64,000 nt of DNA, taken from contig UQIL01000005.1 of the NCBI GenBank assembly GCA_900541025.1, positions 41,373 to 105,372 of the forward strand. The letters run 5' to 3'. Shown piece by piece: positions 32,011 to 39,857 of this stretch. A program made the translations under genes and the position numbers. The first letter of the stretch is position 1; every line of letters starts with the position of its first letter. This DNA is from an uncultured Collinsella sp. Its GTDB lineage: Bacteria; Actinomycetota; Coriobacteriia; Coriobacteriales; Coriobacteriaceae. The notes beneath the pieces were generated by a model. That model had not been told where the DNA came from, searched no databases, and saw only the letters and a program-made list of their open reading frames with translations.

Positions 32011-32688
32011 TCACTCAAAATCTTCTTGGCCCAAATCGGCATATAGCCTGCGTTTGCGAATGTAGCCGAGCACGGACTCGCTCGTAAGATAGCGCACGCT
32101 CATACCGCGGGCAACACGCTTGCGAATGTTCGTCGAGCTGATCGCCAGCGCCGGAATCTGAATATAGCGCACGTCGAACGGCAGCCCCGACTCTTTGATT
32201 CGGGCACGCGCCGTATCGATATCAAAGCCCGGTCGCGTCGCCGCAATAAAGGTAGCAAGCTCAGCGATTCGTTCGGCATCATGCCAAGTCACAATATCGA
32301 TAATCGCGTCGGCGCCCGTAATAAAGTAGAGCTTTACCTGCGACGGGTAAAAGTCGCGAAGGGCATGAAGCGTATCGGCCGTATAGGTTACACCCGGACG
32401 GTCGATCTCGAACCGGCTCGCCAAAAAGGCCGGGTTCGCGGCGGTGGCGAGGACCGTCATGGCATAACGGTCCTCGGCAGGCGTCACCGGCTTGTCAAGC
32501 TTAAAGGCAGGAGAGCCCGCCGGCATAAAGAGCACAGCGTCCAAGTCGAGCGACTCGCGCGCCTGCTCGGCGGTCACCAGGTGCCCGTAATGGATGGGAT
32601 CAAAGGTGCCACCCATAATGCCGAGCCTAAACTCCTGCCCGTCCTCTAGAGGAAGCTCGGGCAGACCGATTCCACCGCGCAGCGACAT
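32011..32688 (-). CDS. nadD: Nicotinate-nucleotide adenylyltransferase
   Basis: Makes deamido-NAD from NaMN and ATP. 225 aa. RLGIMGGTFDPIHYGHLVTA carries the nucleotidyl-transferase (T/H)xGH motif, and IPALAISSTNIRKRVARGMS carries the C-terminal ISSTxIR motif. VKLYFITGADAIIDIVTWHD is also typical. About 20 residues precede the usual start; ATG 32688 is three bases after the obgE stop. Confidence 0.95.
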   Translation of the reverse strand: MSLRGGIGLPELPLEDGQEFRLGIMGGTFDPIHYGHLVTAEQARESLDLDAVLFMPAGSPAFKLDKPVTPAEDRYAMTVLATAANPAFLASRFEIDRPGVTYTADTLHALRDFYPSQVKLYFITGADAIIDIVTWHDAERIAELATFIAATRPGFDIDTARARIKESGLPFDVRYIQIPALAISSTNIRKRVARGMSVRYLTSESVLGYIRKRRLYADLGQEDFE

Positions 32689-32691
32689 GGC

Positions 32692-34158
32692 TTACTCGCC
32701 CTCCGAGGTCTCGGCATCGCCCGCGGCATCCGCCGCATCGACAACCTCGACTCCCTCATCCGCAGCATCGGCCACGTCAATGGCTTCAACGGCAACGTCC
32801 TCGCCAGCATCCTCGAGCTCCTCGTACTCCGAGAAGTCCTCGGCGCCCTCAAAGTCAAAGGCGCGCTGGCAAATGCGGACCTCGTCGCCCGCACGGCAAC
32901 CGGCCTTCTCGAGCGCGTCGTCAACACCCATACGCGCAAACTTATGCTGCAGGTAAATGACGGCTTCCTCGTTTTCCCAGTCGGTCTGGATGACCATGCG
33001 CTCGATGGCACGACCGACCACGCGGAAGGCACCGGGCTCTTCCTGAACAATGCGGAAACGCTTCTCACGCTGCAGGCGACGGCGCTCCCACTCATCGTCG
33101 CGCAGAACGACCGGCTCATCCGAGACAGCCAACTCGGCGCGCAGCTTAGCCACCTGCTCGCCCACGGCAAGCATCAGCGTGTTGAGGCCGGCGCCCGTCA
33201 CGGCAGACACGGCAAAGAACATATGTCCATCGTCGAGCGCTGCGCGCTTGAGGTCGGCAATCTTGTCGGCCGTGCCCGGCGCATCGCACTTGTTGGCAAC
33301 GACGATCTGCGGACGCTCCGAAAGCTCGGCGCCATACTGCTCGAGCTCGCGGTTGATGATGTGGTAATCCTCGACCGGATCGCGATCCTCAAAACCACCC
33401 GTCATGTCGACGACGTGCATGATCAGGGCCGTACGCTCAATGTGGCGCAGGAACTGGTGACCCAGGCCCTTACCCTCGCTCGCGCCTTCGATAAGACCGG
33501 GGACGTCGGCAACGACGTAAGAATATTCACCGGCACGCACCATGCCGAGGTTCGGCACGAGCGTGGTAAACGGGTAGTCAGCAATCTTGGGACGGGCGGC
33601 ACTCATGCGCGCGATGAGCGATGACTTACCCACGGAGGGAAAGCCCACGAGCGCGGCATCGGCCATAAGCTTCATCTCGAGCTCGATCCAGTGCTCCTCG
33701 GCCGGTTCGCCCAACTGGGCAAAGGCCGGAGCGCGACGCACCGACGTCACAAAGTGCGTGTTGCCCAGACCGCCGGCACCGCCGGGCGCCACGACGACGC
33801 GCTCGCCGTCGTGCACCAGGTCGGCAATCTCAAACATCGGGGTCTGCGTCTCGGGATCGAGCTCGCGCACCACGGTACCCATAGGGACCTTGAGAATCAG
33901 GTCCTCGCCGCTCTTGCCGTTACGACGGGCACCCTGCCCGTGCGTGCCGCGCTCGGCGCGAAAGTGATGCTTAAAGCGGTAATCGATCAGCGAAGACAGC
34001 TGAGCATCGGCCTGGATGACGACATTGCCGCCACGACCGCCGTCGCCGCCATCGGGGCCGCCCTTGGGGACAAATGCCTCGCGCCTAAACGACATGCATC
34101 CGGCTCCGCCGTCGCCGCCGCACACGTTAATGCGGCTGATATCGGTGAACTGTGACAA
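32692..34158 (-). CDS. obgE: Obg-family GTPase
   Basis: Ribosome-assembly and stress GTPase, 488 aa. The Obg glycine-rich domain (INVCGGDGGAGCMSFRREAF, GGPDGGDGGRGGNVVIQADA) occupies residues 1-160. The G domain has G1 VGFPSVGKSSLIARMS, a switch TTLVPNLGMV, G3 VADVPGLIEGASEGKGLGHQ and G4 VANKCD. An OCT domain (FRVVGRAIERMVIQTDWENE, FARMGVDDALEKAGCRAGDE) follows, and the last 60 residues are an Asp/Glu/Ala tail. The start is TTG 34158 with AGGAGG 8 bases upstream. Order rplU-rpmA-obgE is universal. Confidence 0.97.
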   Translation of the reverse strand: MSQFTDISRINVCGGDGGAGCMSFRREAFVPKGGPDGGDGGRGGNVVIQADAQLSSLIDYRFKHHFRAERGTHGQGARRNGKSGEDLILKVPMGTVVRELDPETQTPMFEIADLVHDGERVVVAPGGAGGLGNTHFVTSVRRAPAFAQLGEPAEEHWIELEMKLMADAALVGFPSVGKSSLIARMSAARPKIADYPFTTLVPNLGMVRAGEYSYVVADVPGLIEGASEGKGLGHQFLRHIERTALIMHVVDMTGGFEDRDPVEDYHIINRELEQYGAELSERPQIVVANKCDAPGTADKIADLKRAALDDGHMFFAVSAVTGAGLNTLMLAVGEQVAKLRAELAVSDEPVVLRDDEWERRRLQREKRFRIVQEEPGAFRVVGRAIERMVIQTDWENEEAVIYLQHKFARMGVDDALEKAGCRAGDEVRICQRAFDFEGAEDFSEYEELEDAGEDVAVEAIDVADAADEGVEVVDAADAAGDAETSEGE

Positions 34159-34174
34159 CAGAATCGCCTCCTAC

Positions 34175-34218
34175 AAAAAAGAGGGAGACCCTTGAATCCT
34201 AAAACTCAAGTGCCTCCC
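34175..34218 (-). terminator. Attenuating terminator between rpmA and obgE
   Basis: Minus strand: GGGAGGCACTTGA, loop, TCAAGGGTCTCCC, then TCTTTTTT. It would reduce read-through from the abundant rplU-rpmA transcript into obgE. Confidence 0.8.
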
Positions 34219-34243
34219 ACATATGTGCTCTATGAAGGGTGAA

Positions 34244-34501
34244 TTACGCGTTCGCGAGCGGGCGTACGCTGACCCTGTGCTTGATACCCTTGTGGAACTC
34301 AACGGTACCGTCGACCAGCGCGAACAGCGTGTCGTCCTTACCACGGCCAACGTTCTCACCCGGGTGGATGTGCGTGCCGTGCTGACGGACGAGAATCGTG
34401 CCCGTGGTTACCGTCTGGCCGGCATAGCGCTTCGTGCCAAGGCGCTGACCGCGGGAGTCACGGCCATTACGGGAGGAACCGAGTCCTTTTTTGTGTGCCA
34501 T
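34244..34501 (-). CDS. rpmA: 50S ribosomal protein L27
   Basis: 85 aa. MAHKKGLGSSRNGRDSRGQR then LGTKRYAGQTVTTGTILVRQ and GTHIHPGENVGRGKDDTLFA are fully typical. The N-terminus starts directly at AHKKG, so the Firmicutes-type cleavable extension is absent. ATG 34501, 33 bases after rplU. Confidence 0.98.
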   Translation of the reverse strand: MAHKKGLGSSRNGRDSRGQRLGTKRYAGQTVTTGTILVRQHGTHIHPGENVGRGKDDTLFALVDGTVEFHKGIKHRVSVRPLANA

Positions 34502-34534
34502 TGTGTATACCTACTCTTTCGTTACGAGTGTAAT

Positions 34535-34909
34535 CTACTCGGCGACGGGAGCCTCGGCAACAGCCTCAGCCTCTGCCTTGACAGCCTTCTTGGCGCGGGA
34601 GGTAGCCTGGACCTTCACGATCTTCAGCTTGGTGAGCTGCTGACGGTGACCCTTCAGACGACGATAGCGCTTGCGCTTGTGGAACTTGAAGACCAGCTGC
34701 TTCTCGCCCTTGAACTGCTCAACGATCTGAGCGGTAACCTTGGCCTTGGCCAGCTTGTCGGGATCGGTGACGATCTTCTTACCATCGTTGAGGAAGATAA
34801 CCGGCAGGATGACCTTGTCGCCCTCATTGCCCTCGATCTTCTCGACGGTGATGACATCGTCGGTGGCGACCTTGTACTGCTTGCCGCCCGTGTTAACGAT
34901 TGCGTACAT
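34535..34909 (-). CDS. rplU: 50S ribosomal protein L21
   Basis: 124 aa. MYAIVNTGGKQYKVATDDVI and VKVQATSRAKKA frame the domain, with QLVFKFHKRKRYRRLKGHRQ in the middle. The C-terminal 20 residues are an Ala/Glu/Val extension. ATG 34909 is used (GAAGGG upstream); seven extra codons to an earlier start are not supported. Confidence 0.97.
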   Translation of the reverse strand: MYAIVNTGGKQYKVATDDVITVEKIEGNEGDKVILPVIFLNDGKKIVTDPDKLAKAKVTAQIVEQFKGEKQLVFKFHKRKRYRRLKGHRQQLTKLKIVKVQATSRAKKAVKAEAEAVAEAPVAE

Positions 34910-34951
34910 GTTTACTTGCCCTTCATGCATCAGTTAGTGCAACAGCCGAAT

Positions 34952-34980
34952 ATAGTAGCAGGCGAAAATACCCCCGTCAA
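34952..34980 (-). promoter_or_regulatory. Promoter of rplU-rpmA-obgE
   Basis: Minus strand: -35 TTGACG (34975-34980), 17-base spacer, -10 TACTAT (34952-34957). The -35 box overlaps the stop codon of the upstream DUF2344 gene. Confidence 0.6.
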
Positions 34981-35789
34981 CGAGTATGTGGAGCAAATCC
35001 ACAAGTTCGCACAGGTATGGGGCTGACGAGTCGGCCCTCGTCGTCCTCGCATGCTTGATTCTGACGCTCGACATCGTAGGAGCAGATGGTCACGAGGTCT
35101 TGCATACCGGTGGAAACAATAGGTGCATCCACGCCCGGGGTCAAGCCCTGCAACAAAACATCAGCAGCAGAAAGCAAAATTTCCGGACGCATGGAGCCCT
35201 CGTTGTCGGCATGGGTGTCGAGCATGAGCACCAAATGGTCCGGGCGCTCCCCCGCCGTGAGCTCATAGCCCACGAGTGTGTGATCCAAATCCAAGCGCTT
35301 GCTCTTTTTTCCGCGCGCGTAGTCGATGCCATGGCCCGCGCGCAGCGTGTCGATCGCACGATGCACCTCGTCGGCGCTTACGGGCGCCTCGGGGTCCAGA
35401 TGCAGGTCGATGCGATACGACAGGCGCGTGAGCTGCGCCGTCAACGCCGGCGAGCGCACGTCGATGTACGCCGCCTCGATGGGCGCCAGATCGGCCGGAG
35501 ACGCCGCAGACAGGCGCCCAAACGCCTCGTCGAGCGCCACGAACTCGGTCATAAACAGGTCATACCACTCGCAGGTCGACGACGTACCCACCGGTAGCGC
35601 CGAAGAGAAGCCCACGCGCATGTGCGGAGAGAAGCCCTGCGTGACGGCATAGGGAAGTCCCGCACGGCGCACGATGCGCTCAATGGTATGGATCACTTCG
35701 AGATGGCCCAGGTACTTAAGGCGATCGCGCTTGCCATAGCGAACACGAAGCCTAAAGAGCGAGGGGTTGTCGGTCAGGCGCTCACTCAT
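34977..35789 (-). CDS. TIGR03936/DUF2344 protein, partner of the B12 radical SAM enzyme
   Basis: 270 aa. The N-terminal part LFRLRVRYGKRDRLKYLGHL, then ERIVRRAGLPYAVTQGFSPH and MRVGFSSALPVG, is the signature of this family, always found beside or fused to a TIGR03960 radical SAM protein. The biochemical role is unknown. Start ATG 35789 overlaps the radical SAM stop by four bases (coupled translation). In many Actinobacteria these two genes lie directly before rplU or rne/rng, as here. Confidence 0.9.
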   Translation of the reverse strand: MSERLTDNPSLFRLRVRYGKRDRLKYLGHLEVIHTIERIVRRAGLPYAVTQGFSPHMRVGFSSALPVGTSSTCEWYDLFMTEFVALDEAFGRLSAASPADLAPIEAAYIDVRSPALTAQLTRLSYRIDLHLDPEAPVSADEVHRAIDTLRAGHGIDYARGKKSKRLDLDHTLVGYELTAGERPDHLVLMLDTHADNEGSMRPEILLSAADVLLQGLTPGVDAPIVSTGMQDLVTICSYDVERQNQACEDDEGRLVSPIPVRTCGFAPHTR

Positions 35790-37663
35790 GCGCGATCACC
35801 CATCAATACATTCTTGGCGTGGAGCGTGGGGCAGATCCCGCAGCCGGTGCACGACGTGCGGGTGCAGTCGGGAGTCGTGACGCCCTCGAGCGAGCGACGG
35901 TACTCGCGCTCGAGGAAGCCGCGCGTGCAGCCGGGACTCACATGCTCCCACGGCAGGCGCCAGTCCAACTCGTAGGGCAGGTGCACGAGCTCATTGAGGT
36001 CGATGCCGTTTTTGGCAGCAGCCTCCTTCCAGTTATCGAGCGAGAAATGCTCTACCCAGGCGTCAAAGCGAGAGCCCGCGCGCCAAGCATCGATGATGAC
36101 GGGCGTCATGTCACGACCGGCGCGGGACAGCGCGGCCTCGATGAGCGAGGTCTCGGCATCGTGGTAATGCACGCGGACGGCACGGTTGCGAACGCTCGTG
36201 ATAAGCAGCTTCTGGCGACGCTTGACGTCGTCGTAGTCGAGCTGCGGGCACCACTGAAACGGCGTGGCAGCCTTGGGGATAAAGACCGAAACCGAGATGG
36301 ACACCGAGATCGAGCCGCGACGAGCCTTGGGCACCACGGAACGACCGAGCTCCAGCACGTGATCGGCCAGATTGGCGATGGCCACGATGTCCTCGTCGCG
36401 CTCGCCGGGAAGGCCCATCATAAAGTAGAGCTTCATGCGGTTCCAGCCGGCCTCGAAGGCCGCCTTGGCCGCACGGTCCAGGTCCTCCTCGGTCACGTTC
36501 TTGTTAATGATGTCGCGCATGCGCTGGCTGCCGGCCTCGGGCGCGAACGTCAGTCCGCCCTTCTTTTCGCCGGCGACCGACTCGGCCATATCCACGCCAA
36601 ACGAATCCAGGCGCTGCGACGGAATAGACACGCGAATACCCGTATCCTCCAGGCGGCGGTTGAGCCTGCCGAGCACGTCGCGAATGCAGGAGTGGTCGGT
36701 CGTGGAGAGCGAGGTCAGCGACACCTCGTCATAGCCGGTCTTTTCCAGACCCTGAATCACCGACGAGACGATCTGGTCGGCCGAGCGCTCGCGCACCGGG
36801 CGATACGTCATGCCGGCCTGGCAAAAACGACAGCCGCGGGCGCAGCCGCGCAGGATCTCGATAGACAGGCGGTCGTGGACCAGCTGCGCATAGGGCACGC
36901 ACGACTGCGACAGCGGATTCGTGGCGCCGAAATCCTCGACGACGCGCTTGTAGACCACGGCCGGCGCATCCTTGCCTTCACGCGGCACGGTGTAGCCATG
37001 CGGCGAGCAGGGCTCGTCGTGACGAACCTCATAGAGCGACGGCACGTAGTTGCCGGCAATGGATGCAAGCTGCTCAACAATCTGCGCGCGCGGGACCCCT
37101 TCGTCACGCAGGCGGCGATGCAGCTGGCAGGTCTCGAGCAGCGATTCCTCGCCCTCACCGATGAGGATGGCATCGAAGAAGGCCGCGTACGGCTCGGGGT
37201 TGTACACCGAGGGGCCGCCGGCGATGATAATGGGGTCGTCCTCGGTGCGGTCAGCCGCTAACAGCGGAATACCAGCGAGGTCGAGTGCCTCGAGAAAGTT
37301 CGTCACCGCCATCTCGTGCGGCACATGCAGACCGACGATATCAAACGAAGCGACCGGCGCTGCTCCCTCGAGCGAGAGCAGCGGAATGCCCGCCTCGCGC
37401 ATGGCGTCACCCATATCGGGCCACGGCACATAGCCACGCTCGCAGGAGATGCCCTCAGCCTGGTTAAGGATGTTGTAGAGGATGGCGATACCCTGGTTGG
37501 GCAGACCGACCTCGTACACATCCGGATAGATCAGGCAGCAACGGTAGTCGGCATCGGCCTTGGAAAGCGTACCCCACTCGTGATCGATATAGCGACTCGG
37601 CTTCTCGACCTTGGCGAGCAACGGCTCAATTAAATGAAAACAATCTTGGTATGCAACGCGCAA
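35786..37663 (-). CDS. TIGR03960-type B12-binding radical SAM protein
   Basis: 625 aa. The N-terminal cobalamin-binding-like half (CCLIYPDVYEVGLPNQGIAI, then AVTNFLEALDLAGIPLLAAD) precedes the radical SAM core with GCARGCRFCQAGMTYRPVRE (CxxxCxxC). VSLTSLSTTDHSC and TFAPEAGSQRMRDIINKNVT are family stretches, and the C-terminus carries another Cys cluster (CTRTSCTGCGICPTLHA). Substrate is unknown. The start is TTG 37663 after AGGGG. It is 10 bases after the DUF697-like gene and coupled to the DUF2344 gene. Confidence 0.9.
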   Translation of the reverse strand: MRVAYQDCFHLIEPLLAKVEKPSRYIDHEWGTLSKADADYRCCLIYPDVYEVGLPNQGIAILYNILNQAEGISCERGYVPWPDMGDAMREAGIPLLSLEGAAPVASFDIVGLHVPHEMAVTNFLEALDLAGIPLLAADRTEDDPIIIAGGPSVYNPEPYAAFFDAILIGEGEESLLETCQLHRRLRDEGVPRAQIVEQLASIAGNYVPSLYEVRHDEPCSPHGYTVPREGKDAPAVVYKRVVEDFGATNPLSQSCVPYAQLVHDRLSIEILRGCARGCRFCQAGMTYRPVRERSADQIVSSVIQGLEKTGYDEVSLTSLSTTDHSCIRDVLGRLNRRLEDTGIRVSIPSQRLDSFGVDMAESVAGEKKGGLTFAPEAGSQRMRDIINKNVTEEDLDRAAKAAFEAGWNRMKLYFMMGLPGERDEDIVAIANLADHVLELGRSVVPKARRGSISVSISVSVFIPKAATPFQWCPQLDYDDVKRRQKLLITSVRNRAVRVHYHDAETSLIEAALSRAGRDMTPVIIDAWRAGSRFDAWVEHFSLDNWKEAAAKNGIDLNELVHLPYELDWRLPWEHVSPGCTRGFLEREYRRSLEGVTTPDCTRTSCTGCGICPTLHAKNVLMGDRA

Positions 37664-37673
37664 CGGAAAACCC

Positions 37674-38603
37674 CTAAGCAGCGAGATCTGATGCGTCCTG
37701 ATAGGACGCCATAGGACGGGTAGCGCCCGCGACCGTGGTCACCAGATCGCGAACGCGGGAGAACGTGGCAGTGACCACCTCGTTGGCACGGCTGTAGTCG
37801 ACATCGCGCTCGTAGAGCGAAACGAGCGCACGGCCCATGCCATAGGTGCCCGCGGCAGCAGTGAGCGCCTTGACGGCAAACCCAATATGCGGCGTCTGCT
37901 TGACGAGCGCGCGGGTGACCGCGCGGATCACAAGACCGCCGGCAAGCACGCCCGCGACCTCGTAGCCGCGCTCGGGCTTAATGCCGCGTCCAAAGACGGC
38001 AGCGAGCTCAAAGAGCATGCCCACCTGCGCCAGCGCCATAACGGGATAATCGGCGCCCGGCAAAAACACCAGCGCACCGGTCGCCATATTGGTGAGCGCG
38101 CACGAGGTAATGATACGATTGGCCGCCGCGATGCGCATGAAGGCAAAGTTCGCCGCAAAAGCCGTTTCCTTGTCGGTGCGATCGAGAATCCAGCGGGCAA
38201 GCGTCTCGAGCAGATACGTCTTATCGGTTGCCGCTACCACGCCGAGCATGGGCGTGGACTCCTCGATAAACGGCACCTCCACAGCAGACTCGGCAAGCAC
38301 GCACACGGGCGCGCCGGCGATCACGAGCTCCTGCACGGCACTCTCCAAGCGGTCGGAACCACACGAGAGCACCAGCACCACATCGGTATCGGTCTTTGGA
38401 GCAATTCGCTCCTCCCCCAGACGCTCGACGCGCACAATGCCCGAGGTCGTCTGCGGCACAAAGGCATCACGCACCGTCTCGGCCAGAAAGCGCGAGGCGG
38501 ACGAATCCAGATAGACCGAGACGCGCACCGGCGTATCGGAATCCTTCTTAACGGACGCGCCCATCTTAAAAGCGCGGGTCAGCTTATCTACGGGAATTTT
38601 CAT
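37674..38603 (-). CDS. DUF697-like membrane-associated protein
   Basis: 309 aa, starting MKIPVDKLTRAFKMGASVKK. The N-terminal 130 residues look like a nucleotide- or receiver-like alpha/beta fold (VVLVLSCGSDRLESAVQELV, APVCVLAESAVEVPF). Residues about 160-265 form the DUF697/YcjF-type hydrophobic hairpin region: IAAANRIITSCALTNMATGA, YPVMALAQVGMLFELAAVFG, VAGVLAGGLVIRAVTRALVK. Its place, 18 bases after rodA in the shape-gene cluster, suggests an envelope-linked role; nothing more specific can be said. Confidence 0.7.
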   Translation of the reverse strand: MKIPVDKLTRAFKMGASVKKDSDTPVRVSVYLDSSASRFLAETVRDAFVPQTTSGIVRVERLGEERIAPKTDTDVVLVLSCGSDRLESAVQELVIAGAPVCVLAESAVEVPFIEESTPMLGVVAATDKTYLLETLARWILDRTDKETAFAANFAFMRIAAANRIITSCALTNMATGALVFLPGADYPVMALAQVGMLFELAAVFGRGIKPERGYEVAGVLAGGLVIRAVTRALVKQTPHIGFAVKALTAAAGTYGMGRALVSLYERDVDYSRANEVVTATFSRVRDLVTTVAGATRPMASYQDASDLAA

Positions 38604-38621
38604 AGCAAACCCCTCCAGCGG

Positions 38622-39848
38622 TTACGCGGCGCCCGAACGATGCCGCCATATGGATTGTACGATACCCACCGTCAGCAGCTGAATCATCATCGAAGACGAA
38701 CCGAAGCTAATAAACGGTAGCGGAATACCGGTAATCGGCATCATGCCGATGCACATGCCGATGTTTTCGAAGGTCTGGAACGCCCACATGCCAACGATGC
38801 CAACACACGAAAGACGCAAAAACAGGGACTCACACTTAAAGGCGACGCGAATCGTCGAAAAGATCAACAGCACGTAGAGGCACAGGAGCAAAAAGGAGCC
38901 ACAGAAGCCAAAGGTCTCGGACAAAAAGGCGAAGACGAAGTCGGTATGGAACTCGGGTAGGAAGCCGCCGGCCGACTGCGTCGCATGGCCCAAACCCTTA
39001 CCAAAGAAGCCACCCGAGCCAACGGCGATAAGCGACTGTTGCAGGTTGTAGGCATCGTCCGAATCGGCATTATCGGGGTCGATAAAGACCGTCAGACGGT
39101 TCATCTGGTACTGCTTGATGAGCACATCGTGGCCGAGCAACGAATCAAAGACCGAATCGAGCGCCAGGACGAGGGCCACCAGGCCCACGAGCAGGGCCAG
39201 GGTCGACAGCACCCATTCGCGGCGTGCACCGCTCATACAAATGACGATGGCGCCCGAAACAAGCACGACCAGGCCCGAGCCCAGGTCGCCCATGGCAACG
39301 ACGGCCAAAAACGGAATGGACAGCATGCCGCAGAGCTTGACGTAGTCGCGAACGGTATCGATGCGACCGTTATACTGCGAGCCAAGCGTAGCAATAAAGA
39401 AGATGGTGATGAGCTTGGCAAGCTCAACCGGCTGGAATGTCAAGCCGATACCGGGAATCTTGATCCAGCCCGTCATGCCCAGACCGCCCGTATAGGACAG
39501 ACCCGGAATCTTGGGCGAGAAAATCACGATCAGGTCGATGACGAGCAACGCCGTCGAGAAATTGGAAATACCGCGCAGGTCGGTACGCCAGACCAGCACC
39601 GCCAGCACCGCTCCGATGCCAATTCCCAGCAGATGGCGTGAGAACGAGGCATCGGCCTTAAACTGCGAAGCCGACCAGATAATGATGGCACCGTAGGCGA
39701 CGAGCGCCACAGTAGCCACGAGCACACCGATATGCACCTTTTGGCGAAACGTGCCGCGCGAGGCCGAAAGTTGCTTGTTGACGCGGTCCAGGCTGCTGCG
39801 AGAGCCGGTCTTGGTTGAACGGAACAGATCCGCCGGAGAAAAATCCAT
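38622..39848 (-). CDS. rodA: Peptidoglycan polymerase RodA (SEDS family)
   Basis: 408 aa SEDS glycosyltransferase of the elongasome, about ten membrane segments. Family motifs: GMTGWIKIPGIGLTFQPVEL, AKLITIFFIA, GDLGSGLVVL, and near the end NIGMCIGMMPITGIPLPFIS with FGSSSMM. The catalytic Asp region SDDAYNLQQSLIAVGSGGFF and GKGLG, HTDFVFAFLSETFGF is intact. A 35-residue cytoplasmic N-terminus (DLFRSTKTGSRSSLDRVNKQ) precedes the first membrane segment. It follows its cognate transpeptidase by nine bases. Confidence 0.95.
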   Translation of the reverse strand: MDFSPADLFRSTKTGSRSSLDRVNKQLSASRGTFRQKVHIGVLVATVALVAYGAIIIWSASQFKADASFSRHLLGIGIGAVLAVLVWRTDLRGISNFSTALLVIDLIVIFSPKIPGLSYTGGLGMTGWIKIPGIGLTFQPVELAKLITIFFIATLGSQYNGRIDTVRDYVKLCGMLSIPFLAVVAMGDLGSGLVVLVSGAIVICMSGARREWVLSTLALLVGLVALVLALDSVFDSLLGHDVLIKQYQMNRLTVFIDPDNADSDDAYNLQQSLIAVGSGGFFGKGLGHATQSAGGFLPEFHTDFVFAFLSETFGFCGSFLLLCLYVLLIFSTIRVAFKCESLFLRLSCVGIVGMWAFQTFENIGMCIGMMPITGIPLPFISFGSSSMMIQLLTVGIVQSIWRHRSGAA

Positions 39849-39857
39849 CGCAACCTC

